Shown here one piece after another: positions 57,064-64,000 of a stretch of 64,000 nt of DNA; the stretch's first letter is position 1; every line of letters starts with the position of its first letter. A program made the translations under genes and the position numbers. Source of the stretch: Halobacteriovoraceae bacterium (GTDB lineage: Bacteria > Bdellovibrionota > Bacteriovoracia > Bacteriovoracales > Bacteriovoracaceae). The notes under the pieces are model-generated. The model was not told the DNA's origin, did not search any database, and worked only from the letters and a program-made list of their open reading frames with translations. The stretch lies in NCBI GenBank assembly GCA_020635115.1, contig JACKAK010000010.1, positions 62,001-126,000 on the forward strand. Direction: 5' to 3'.

Positions 57064-58609
57064 TATGACTTAATTGTAATCTTTTAGTAATTATGTTTTT
57101 GAGTTGAGACAAATTTAAGCTTGAGCCCTTACTTCTTAGAAACTCAATAGAAAGATCAACAGATTCAAAATCATGAATATTATTCATGTACATGTATAAC
57201 TGTATGGCCTGTATAACTAGCTCATCATTCCAAGTACTAGCTCCTAAACCTTTCTTAAATACTATTTTCGAGTGAGCTTTATTCAATCGATTGATGAGGT
57301 TAATAAAACTTCCATATAAAAAATTAATTTTTTCAAGATTGGGAAACTCAATTAAGTTTTGAGGGTTATTATCCGAACTAAATGGAGAAATAATAAAGAA
57401 AATAGACATCGGAAATTGCTTATATTCAGATTCCTTATAGACTTCATCTAATCTTTTTAAAAAATGTTCTTCGCTTGCAAGTGTGTATTCGGATACTGGT
57501 TTGTTGCTCTTATATAGGCTTTCCTGAAAAGGGATTATTTTATAGTGGGGGAGAACTATAGTATTTAACCGTTCCAAATAACTAAAATTTGCACGAATGT
57601 CTGATTTTTTAAGTCCCAAATTTTCAATATCATTCCACGTCAAAGGTTCTCTTAATTCATAAGGTCCCTTTTTTTCATAGTATTGCTTGATCAAATTAAG
57701 AATTTCACTACTTGTAAAATCTGATTTAATTTTTAATCTTGGTGATCCCCCAAGTTCTCTCCATCTTTTTTCACGGTAATAATTAAATCTATCCATTGCT
57801 TCGGGAGAGTTTCCAAATCTTTTACGTATAATATTAAATTTGTTTTTATCATTGAAAGATTTATAAACTGATTTAAACTGAATTAATCTTCTATCATTTT
57901 CATCAAAACTTCTCTCTATTAATTCTTCAAGTGAGTAAAGGAAAATATGAATTCTTTTGTCTCTTTGGCCCATCATTTGCTGATATTTCTTTTTGGCCAT
58001 AAGATTAAAATTTTCCAAAGTTCGAAAATATCTCTCAATTGTGGAATATCCATTCAACGCAGAATATTCTGATTGTTCTGGTTTTAGAAAATTTAGAAAT
58101 GGGTAACGTGAATTAGAATTTATTCCATGCTTTCTCACATGATCAATCGCCAGTTGGAGAATGACTTCTTTGATTAAGAGATCAACATTTTTTTTTGTCC
58201 AATGAATAGAGACAACTCCTCCGGCCGAAATTTGAGAATCGGCCCAAAGTTTGAAAAACTCATCAAAATTGAGATGGGTTATGATTGAATTATCGTTTTT
58301 ATAGAGAGTGAAGTTTTCTGGATATTGTTCTATAATTTTATTAATAATTTGCGAGTTTTTTATTATTGATAAAGGAGATAATGCCAAAAATATTTTATTT
58401 TTTCCTTCAATGTGTCTTTTGTTATAAATATCAAGAAACCAAAGAGAATGTATTTCATTTATAAGTGGGGAAGGGGAAAAATTTTTAAAGTGTTCTAAAG
58501 CCGATTCGTAAGAAAGTGATTGAACTTCCATTAATGCTTGGCAATATTTAGTCTTACTAGAATGAGCAAATAAATTTGTAAAAATTAAAAATAAAAAGAA
58601 TGTTTTCAT
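57053..58609 (-). CDS. exported protein of unknown family with repeated helical modules
   Basis: A 518-residue protein starting with a signal peptide (MKTFFLFLIFTNLFAHSS). The mature part is helical and basic. Three stretches begin with a Trp/Phe-containing turn followed by similar helices: near 130-215 (IHWTKKNVDLLIKEVI), 300-370 (SDFTSSEILNLIKQYY) and 455-515 (STWNDELVIQAIQLYM). They recall helical repeat modules seen in some DNA-associated proteins, but I cannot name a family. No ribosome site is visible before the ATG. Confidence 0.62.
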   Translation of the reverse strand: MKTFFLFLIFTNLFAHSSKTKYCQALMEVQSLSYESALEHFKNFSPSPLINEIHSLWFLDIYNKRHIEGKNKIFLALSPLSIIKNSQIINKIIEQYPENFTLYKNDNSIITHLNFDEFFKLWADSQISAGGVVSIHWTKKNVDLLIKEVILQLAIDHVRKHGINSNSRYPFLNFLKPEQSEYSALNGYSTIERYFRTLENFNLMAKKKYQQMMGQRDKRIHIFLYSLEELIERSFDENDRRLIQFKSVYKSFNDKNKFNIIRKRFGNSPEAMDRFNYYREKRWRELGGSPRLKIKSDFTSSEILNLIKQYYEKKGPYELREPLTWNDIENLGLKKSDIRANFSYLERLNTIVLPHYKIIPFQESLYKSNKPVSEYTLASEEHFLKRLDEVYKESEYKQFPMSIFFIISPFSSDNNPQNLIEFPNLEKINFLYGSFINLINRLNKAHSKIVFKKGLGASTWNDELVIQAIQLYMYMNNIHDFESVDLSIEFLRSKGSSLNLSQLKNIITKRLQLSHRPS

Positions 58610-58688
58610 ATAGGGGGAATAACATATTTCGAAAATATATTCATTAATATATTCTTCTTCAAGAATATAAACAGTAGATTTTAGTTAT

Positions 58689-59261
58689 TTAATGATTAAT
58701 TTTTTCCCAACTTTTCCCTGTTGGACAAAAAACACCTTCATCAGTCACGACAACTGAGACAACATTTACGGCAGTAAGCGGTAGAGTACATTTATCTACA
58801 AGTTTTGAATTTCCTAATTTATCTCTATGCTTCATCATTACAATAACTTGCTTCGCTCCATTGGCCAGATCCATAGCACCTCCCATTCCAGTAATTTTTT
58901 CACCAGGAATCATCCAATTCGCTAAATTACCTTGAACATCAACTTGCATCCCACCTAGGACACAGAAATCGATATGCCCACCCCTAATCATGCCAAAACT
59001 CAAAGAAGAGTCGAAAAAAGAGGCCTTTTTATTAATGGTAATTGTTTCCTTACCCGCATTTATTAAGGTTGCAGAAATTTCACTTTTTTTTGGACGTCCC
59101 TCAACTCCAAGTACTCCATTTTCAGAGTGAATCATAATTTCTAACTCTTTGGGGATAAGCTCGGCAATAATTGTAGGCATGCCAATTCCTAAGTTCACAC
59201 TACATCCTGGATGGAAAAAATTAATCACTTTTTTACCCATTTCTTCGAGCGTTAGTCCCAT
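58689..59261 (-). CDS. 3-oxoacid CoA-transferase, subunit B
   Basis: The B subunit of a SCOT/AtoDA-type CoA-transferase, which moves CoA between an acyl-CoA and a free acid through a glutamyl-CoA intermediate. The catalytic Glu is Glu47 in HSENGVLG; GIGMPTIIAELIP, GGHIDFCVLGGMQVD and GEKITGMGGAMDLANGAK are conserved. At 190 residues it ends early, in VTDEGVFCPTGKSWEKINH, lacking about 20-25 C-terminal residues (the usual L.E.APG.S.E.V...TG segment); the other frames there do not restore it. It starts two bases after the A subunit gene. Confidence 0.9.
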   Translation of the reverse strand: MGLTLEEMGKKVINFFHPGCSVNLGIGMPTIIAELIPKELEIMIHSENGVLGVEGRPKKSEISATLINAGKETITINKKASFFDSSLSFGMIRGGHIDFCVLGGMQVDVQGNLANWMIPGEKITGMGGAMDLANGAKQVIVMMKHRDKLGNSKLVDKCTLPLTAVNVVSVVVTDEGVFCPTGKSWEKINH

Positions 59262-59263
59262 GT

Positions 59264-59962
59264 CTAGTCCTCAGTCAGTTCTTTTTCTATAGTATTCAGA
59301 TAATCTTTACCTTGATAAATTCGCTGAACAAAAATTCCCGGTAAATGGATATCTTCAAAAGGAATATTCCCACACTCCACCAATTCCTCCACCTCAACAA
59401 TTGTTATTTTTGCGGCCATGGCCATTAAAGGAGAAAAATTTCTAGCAGTTTCCTTAAACCAAAGATTTCCATAATGATCACCTTTTTGAGCTTTTATTAT
59501 TGCAAAGTCAGCGCTTAAGGCCGTTTCAAGAATACAGTTTTTATCAAACATCTTAACTTCTTTTCCAACTTCTACAACTGTTCCCACTCCAGTAGGAGTA
59601 TAAAACGCCCTAATCCCAACACCTGCGGCCCTAATTCGTTCAGCAAAAGTTCCTTGAGGCACAAGTTCAACATCGATTTCCTTATTAATTATCTGTTTTT
59701 CTAATTCCGGATTTCCTCCGACATAGGAACAATAGGCCTTTGAAATTTTTTTCTGTCGTAATAATTTGACAAGGCCACCGTTTGCATTCCCAATATTATT
59801 AGAAATAATTGTCAATTGATCGATATTCATCTTTTCTAATTCATTTATTGAATTTTCAGGAATTCCACACAGGCCAAAACCACCACTCATAATAATACTA
59901 CCTGTGCATATATCAGATAAGGCCTCCTTAGCATTTTGATAGACTTTTTTATTGCTAGACAT
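59264..59962 (-). CDS. 3-oxoacid CoA-transferase, subunit A
   Basis: The A subunit (232 residues). The N-terminal motif IMSGGFGLCGIPENSI is the family's CoA-binding loop; TIISNNIGNANGGLVKLL, SYVGGNPELEKQ, LVPQGTFAERIRAAGVGIRAFYTPTGVGT and the C-terminal GNIPFEDIHLPGIFVQRIYQG follow as in succinyl-CoA:3-ketoacid CoA-transferase. AGGAG precedes the start, which overlaps the aminotransferase gene by eight bases. The acid substrate cannot be read from the sequence. Confidence 0.93.
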   Translation of the reverse strand: MSSNKKVYQNAKEALSDICTGSIIMSGGFGLCGIPENSINELEKMNIDQLTIISNNIGNANGGLVKLLRQKKISKAYCSYVGGNPELEKQIINKEIDVELVPQGTFAERIRAAGVGIRAFYTPTGVGTVVEVGKEVKMFDKNCILETALSADFAIIKAQKGDHYGNLWFKETARNFSPLMAMAAKITIVEVEELVECGNIPFEDIHLPGIFVQRIYQGKDYLNTIEKELTED

Positions 59963-61121
59963 TGCCTGTTTCTCCTAAAAATTTAGTGAGTTTTTTCAGA
60001 GCGATTGACAGATTTTCTTCATCTGCATTGAGGTGAGGGGCCAGAATAAGGGTGTTACCTCTTTGTACTATATAGAGACCTTTTGCATAAAGATCTTCAT
60101 AAGAGATTGCCTGATTAAGCTCAATTGCTCCTAAGAGTCCATGACTACGAGTTTTCAAGGGAATACTTGAAATAAAATCATTAAAAATATCAATATTTCG
60201 TTCTCTTTGTTTTTGAAAATCTCCATCCTTACAAAGTTTTAAAACATTATGTATTATTTTTATCCCTAGGGGATGAGAATAATTTGTAAGCCCACAAGCT
60301 AAAATATTTTCTTCAAAATAGTCACAAATAACTTTGTTGGCCCATAAAGCTCCCATAGGAAAAAAGCCGTTTGTTAAGGCCTTGGCCATACATACGATAT
60401 CAGGTTGGATCCCAATTGTTTGAAATGCAAAAGCATCTCTTGTTCTATAAATACCCGTTACGACCTCATCAAAAATAAGAAAAACCTTATTGTCGGTGCA
60501 CCACTTGCGAAGTTTTTTCCAATAAAAAGGAGAACCGGTGTATACACCATTGATCGCTGATATTGGCTCTAAAATGACTGCTGCAATTTTATCTTTGTAA
60601 TTTTCTAAAAATTTACAAGTTTGATCTCCTGTTGTGTCTGTTTCAACATCAGGAATTCTCAAAGTCCACTCATCAATAGTTGACGATTCTTTATTGCGCC
60701 AATCTCCAGTTACAGAAATGGCCCCTAGGGTTGCTCCATGGTACGATTTCGATTGAGCAGCAATGACATTTTTGCCAGAAACTTTTCTAACAATTTTTAG
60801 TGCATTCTCTACACTTTCAGCTCCAGACACAGTGTAAAATATCTTTCCTTCCTGAACATTTAAAAGATTTAAAAGTTCCTTTGATACCAATTCTGTTAAT
60901 TCACTCTTAAACCGAGGTATAGCTTGAAGACACTCATTCATTTCGAATTGTTGGGGTAATAAGTTTTGGTGATTAAAACCAAAACTTGCTTGAAAACTTA
61001 GAGACGATAAATCGTATAATTCATGAGGGAATTCCTTGAGTTTAAAACTTTCATCACTTACACTCTCTAAAGTATAGGGGTGAATATTTTGTTTATTCCA
61101 GGTATAAAAATATGAACTCAT
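59955..61121 (-). CDS. class III PLP-dependent aminotransferase
   Basis: A 388-residue omega-aminotransferase-type enzyme. SGAESVENALKIVRKVSGK binds the cofactor phosphate, YHGATLGAISVTG and FDEVVTGIYRT (with the PLP-contacting Asp) follow, and Lys247 in MAKALTNGFFPMGA is the Schiff-base lysine. Shared ancestry with lysine/ornithine/4-aminobutyrate aminotransferases is clear, but the substrate is not. It sits between the C45 acyltransferase (four-base gap) and the CoA-transferase genes, which suggests turning an amino acid into an oxo acid that is then handled as a CoA ester. Confidence 0.92.
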   Translation of the reverse strand: MSSYFYTWNKQNIHPYTLESVSDESFKLKEFPHELYDLSSLSFQASFGFNHQNLLPQQFEMNECLQAIPRFKSELTELVSKELLNLLNVQEGKIFYTVSGAESVENALKIVRKVSGKNVIAAQSKSYHGATLGAISVTGDWRNKESSTIDEWTLRIPDVETDTTGDQTCKFLENYKDKIAAVILEPISAINGVYTGSPFYWKKLRKWCTDNKVFLIFDEVVTGIYRTRDAFAFQTIGIQPDIVCMAKALTNGFFPMGALWANKVICDYFEENILACGLTNYSHPLGIKIIHNVLKLCKDGDFQKQRERNIDIFNDFISSIPLKTRSHGLLGAIELNQAISYEDLYAKGLYIVQRGNTLILAPHLNADEENLSIALKKLTKFLGETGNV

Positions 61122-61125
61122 AAAA

Positions 61126-62241
61126 TCAACTTTTGTAAGGGCCTACAGTGTTAGTTCTTTTAAATTCTTTTTTGGCCAATTTGTATTGATGTGAAATGTA
61201 ATTTTTATCATATTCCGGGCAACCTCTCCAAAAAAGTATATCCCCTCCTAAAGAATCAAATACTCCACCAGCACATGTAAAAGAAGGATCTTGCGCTCCT
61301 GATTCAAAATGTGAACAAATAGATTTTGGGTAATTCTCATGTGATTGCAATAAATTAATCAGTCCTGCAGCATCATGTACACTTTCTATATTTTTATTAA
61401 TTATATTATACCTATCAAAAGTTGTACTACTTAGAGAAATTCGATCTTCTAATTTTTGAATTTGTTCATCAAGACAGTGATTTGTGTGGAAGATTGCCTT
61501 TTCATCTCCAGTGTTGCATTGGGAAACATTGGCCCTGTGCTCAGGTGTAATTTCATACATTCTACCTCCGTCACGTGTTGAAACCATATAATTATGGCCA
61601 GAGGTAACAGGCGCTGTATGGAGCTGATTGTCGATTTCATTTAATGTGCTAAAATTTAGAAGATGTCTCACAAGTAATGGCCAAATTAAACCTACCCGAG
61701 CATTTTTTGTATTTATATTATTTACTCCGATAATATTTCCAATAGAATTTATGCCCATTAGTGCCACGCATCCAACGAGACTTAAAACAAGCGAACTTGG
61801 GCCAATTTCAGTCTCAGGAATTTCAATAAGACACATGAAATCTTTCGCCGATCGATGCATATCCCATGTCTGCCCTGAAATGTAGTGTTGATTATTCTGT
61901 ATATGAATTGTACTACAACCTTCTTGTGGCATCTCAATATCTCTAAAATCTGTATAGTTGTTAAGTATTACAATATCTGTAATCGAACATCCCGCTCCTC
62001 TTGCAATGGCCTCAATTTCACGTGCAACTTCAGGAGCATAATTCCCACTGATCGAAAATTGTTCCATTGCAAGTTCTTCAAGCTTGTTTTTAATACTTGG
62101 GTTTTTCGAAATCATAAGCTCTTTACGTATTTTAATAAGTTCAGCAATGGCCTTGGAGAACTCTTCTCCGTGGGCCAGCCCCCAATCCTCAGGGCCTTTG
62201 TTTTTTTCATATGAAATAATTGGAAAACGTAAACTGATCAT
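61126..62241 (-). CDS. C45-family autoproteolytic acyltransferase/hydrolase
   Basis: A 371-residue NTN-hydrolase-like protein of peptidase family C45, whose best-known member is fungal acyl-CoA:6-aminopenicillanate acyltransferase. The N-terminal region has REIEAIARGAGCSITDIVILNNYTD; the cleavage site and nucleophile are Gly-Cys109 in PQEGCSTIHI, followed by GQTWDMH and GINSIGN, the expected active-site surroundings. There is no signal peptide. It overlaps the upstream gene by four bases (ATGA), preceded by AAGGA. In bacteria the substrates of these proteins are mostly unknown; N-acylation or deacylation of an amino compound is likely. Confidence 0.88.
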   Translation of the reverse strand: MISLRFPIISYEKNKGPEDWGLAHGEEFSKAIAELIKIRKELMISKNPSIKNKLEELAMEQFSISGNYAPEVAREIEAIARGAGCSITDIVILNNYTDFRDIEMPQEGCSTIHIQNNQHYISGQTWDMHRSAKDFMCLIEIPETEIGPSSLVLSLVGCVALMGINSIGNIIGVNNINTKNARVGLIWPLLVRHLLNFSTLNEIDNQLHTAPVTSGHNYMVSTRDGGRMYEITPEHRANVSQCNTGDEKAIFHTNHCLDEQIQKLEDRISLSSTTFDRYNIINKNIESVHDAAGLINLLQSHENYPKSICSHFESGAQDPSFTCAGGVFDSLGGDILFWRGCPEYDKNYISHQYKLAKKEFKRTNTVGPYKS

Positions 62242-64000
62242 AATAAATTCCTTAACTTTTCTTCGAATGCTAATCTAGCATTATAATTTGTATCAAAGCA
62301 GGTTGTTGTTGCTTTTGGCAGAATATGCTTTAAAGGGGTTGGAAAACCTTTTTCAGATAAGACTACACCCCGTTTTACAAGGTATTGACCCTTAAACTGT
62401 GACAAGTATTTTCTCATAAATTCGTCGAATGTTTCAGTATTTTTATCGAAGATTTCTTTATTTTTTTCTATCCACTCTTTTTCAAAAATCGCCCTTGTAA
62501 GTGAGGCCTCGTCACCATCCCATGTGCTTATCATCATAAGTGGGTCTTTGACATAAATATCATCTTTTACAAAACATAGAGCAGCTTGACCTCCAAGGTA
62601 GCAAAAAAAGGCGTCAGGTGTATTCTTAAACTCATTAACTGTAAAATAGTGATCTTTAGATCCTCTAAAACAATGTCCAGAAGTATCATTTACAACTACT
62701 TTCACACCATGTTTTTGTGAAATCTCAATGATACTATCAATGAGTTCAATAGGGAGATGTGATGATATTTTATTTCCAAAAGTCGATATGAAAAAAGCCA
62801 AAGGTTTTTCCTTGGCTATTATTTCTTCAATATCTTTTATCTTTGTTGAAGCTTCAATTAAGTGGGAATCAAAAACAGATCTTATTCCTGAAATAGCTCG
62901 CGAATAAAAAGATCCATGCCCAAAGTGATGTCCTTTGATAGACATAAGACCTGTTCTTTTTTTATCAGAACGATACCAGATAGATTTAATTATTTTATCA
63001 ACACATTCAGACTGCCCTGATGCCATATATATGTGCTGGAGCTCTTTAGGAGAGTTTTGAGAAATAGACTTAAGATTTTTTAAATAATCAACACTAACAA
63101 AATTTGACAGGCATATTTTATTCATTAAACTAGGGGCGATGAATTCGATCTTTGATTCATCCCAGGAGACTACTTTGTTTTGGAGAGAAGAATTCAGAAT
63201 TTGTGGAGAGTGTGTCTCAAGATTGATTTCAGAAATAATGACATCTCGGTATTTCAAAAAATCTTTATAATCTTCAATAATATACTGAGTTTCATAGGCA
63301 CCAAGGGCCATATTAACACTAAACATAGAAGTCGCTAGGACTTGTCTTGTTCTACCTATGATTTTATTTCTACCCCGTAGAAGGGCCAAAGAAATAAGTG
63401 TGGCCTTAAGATGAAGACCTATGTTTTTTCCTTGGAATTCCTTTTTTACAGTAGTGTCAATCATATAAATTGATTGTGGGTCATGAAAATTACGATCTAA
63501 TCGAAGTCCATTTTCAAAAGGAAAAATTTCCAAGGGTGCACTAAATGAAATTGCAATGAGTTGATTATTTGAATCAAAAAGACCTAAACAGATCCCCATT
63601 GCCGATTCAACTGATTGTTTAAAAAGAGAGATATCTGTTCTTCTTTGCTCCTCATAGTTCTCTTCTTCTAAGTTGACTATATCTTTTGTAATATGCCCTA
63701 ATTTTTCACTATCAATTTCAATACAGGTTAACTCAGTCATTTTTTTGCAAAAGGCCAATACTTCATCTCGATCAATTTTATTTTGCCGAGCTTTAAAAAA
63801 TATTTGGGGCCATTCTAAGATTGGATCTTTTAACGAATGTTCGATTTTTATATTTTGATTTGGTTCAAGTGGTTTAGAGTTGTAAAGATGATCAGCAAGT
63901 ATATCCAGCCTATCGAAAAGAAAATCGATATCACTTTCTTTGAATGATAAATTAGTTCTAAAACGAAGTGTTTTTTCTCCAGCGGGATAATACAATAAAC
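62238..64000 (-). CDS. multidomain protein: aminotransferase end - GNAT - degenerate aminotransferase-like domain (5' end outside window)
   Basis: The frame runs off the right edge, so the start is missing. The first visible residues (YYPAGEKTLRFRTNLSF ... LFDRLDILADHL) are the usual C-terminus of a class III aminotransferase. A GNAT acetyltransferase domain follows (about 130-240 of the visible part) with the acetyl-CoA motif EFQGKNIGLHLKATLISLAL. The last 300 residues resemble a second class III aminotransferase (ASGQSECVDKIIKSIW, GHHFGHGSFYSR, VVNDTSGHCF), but the lysine motif is replaced by CYLGGQAALCFV, so this domain probably cannot form the PLP Schiff base. It is the first gene seen of the five-gene operon. 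Confidence 0.75.
   Translation of the reverse strand, partial: LLYYPAGEKTLRFRTNLSFKESDIDFLFDRLDILADHLYNSKPLEPNQNIKIEHSLKDPILEWPQIFFKARQNKIDRDEVLAFCKKMTELTCIEIDSEKLGHITKDIVNLEEENYEEQRRTDISLFKQSVESAMGICLGLFDSNNQLIAISFSAPLEIFPFENGLRLDRNFHDPQSIYMIDTTVKKEFQGKNIGLHLKATLISLALLRGRNKIIGRTRQVLATSMFSVNMALGAYETQYIIEDYKDFLKYRDVIISEINLETHSPQILNSSLQNKVVSWDESKIEFIAPSLMNKICLSNFVSVDYLKNLKSISQNSPKELQHIYMASGQSECVDKIIKSIWYRSDKKRTGLMSIKGHHFGHGSFYSRAISGIRSVFDSHLIEASTKIKDIEEIIAKEKPLAFFISTFGNKISSHLPIELIDSIIEISQKHGVKVVVNDTSGHCFRGSKDHYFTVNEFKNTPDAFFCYLGGQAALCFVKDDIYVKDPLMMISTWDGDEASLTRAIFEKEWIEKNKEIFDKNTETFDEFMRKYLSQFKGQYLVKRGVVLSEKGFPTPLKHILPKATTTCFDTNYNARLAFEEKLRNLL

Noticed and set aside
1..64000. CRISPR array, prophage or genomic island
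   Set aside because: No regularly spaced repeats, phage structural genes or integrase were seen; the only mobile DNA is the small scar at 30.2-31.05 kb.

Overview
The window is a gene-dense, AT-rich (roughly one-third G+C) bacterial chromosome segment. It holds about 50 protein genes on both strands, one tRNA gene and one small decayed transposon patch. Three things together suggest a low-GC relative of the Bdellovibrionota (Halobacteriovorax/Bacteriovorax-like): proteobacterial housekeeping proteins (CreA, ApaG, RsmJ, RlmK, PrfC), a tmk-holB-ricT block, and many exported proteins of unknown family including a secreted serine protease. This assignment is inference; no rRNA or other decisive marker is present.

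Layout. 1-6040: end of an unknown gene, a hotdog-fold protein, proC and a large bifunctional putA, with a good promoter in front of putA. 6.1-12.6 kb: an exported protein, an FAD-linked oxidase, a CDF metal transporter, a stand-alone RlmK-type rRNA methyltransferase and prfC. 12.7-24.8 kb: a compact de novo purine operon purF-E-C-D-N-L-Q-H-M followed by trmB, mostly with overlapping or abutting genes. It makes IMP from PRPP except for steps encoded elsewhere (purB at least); no purK is present. 24.8-29.8 kb: creA and a 1509-residue membrane protein. 29.8-31.07 kb: a transposon scar with an IS66 accessory-like ORF and the C-terminal piece of a TnpB nuclease. 31.07-38.2 kb: a one-chain glycine decarboxylase, rsmJ, apaG, a PfkB/adenosine-kinase-like sugar kinase and asnS. 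38.2-47 kb: a receiver-histidine kinase, sbcC, sbcD, ricT, holB and tmk on the minus strand. 47-50.9 kb: envelope and exported proteins, namely a possible outer-membrane barrel, a PilZ membrane protein, a predicted exported PD-(D/E)XK nuclease and a LysM protein with a glycine-rich tail. 51-56.1 kb: tRNA(CAU), tilS, ftsH, folP and a secreted trypsin-like protease. 56.1-58.6 kb: a small ORF, a cytochrome c and an exported protein of unknown family. 58.7-64 kb: a tightly coupled five-gene operon. It encodes a protein with an aminotransferase end, a GNAT domain and a degenerate aminotransferase-like domain, then a C45 autoproteolytic acyltransferase, a class III aminotransferase and both subunits of a 3-oxoacid CoA-transferase.

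The best candidates for something undescribed are the five-gene operon at the right edge, the predicted exported nuclease, the strong over-representation of the palindrome GGCC throughout the window, and the TnpB remnant beside an orphan IS66-like ORF.
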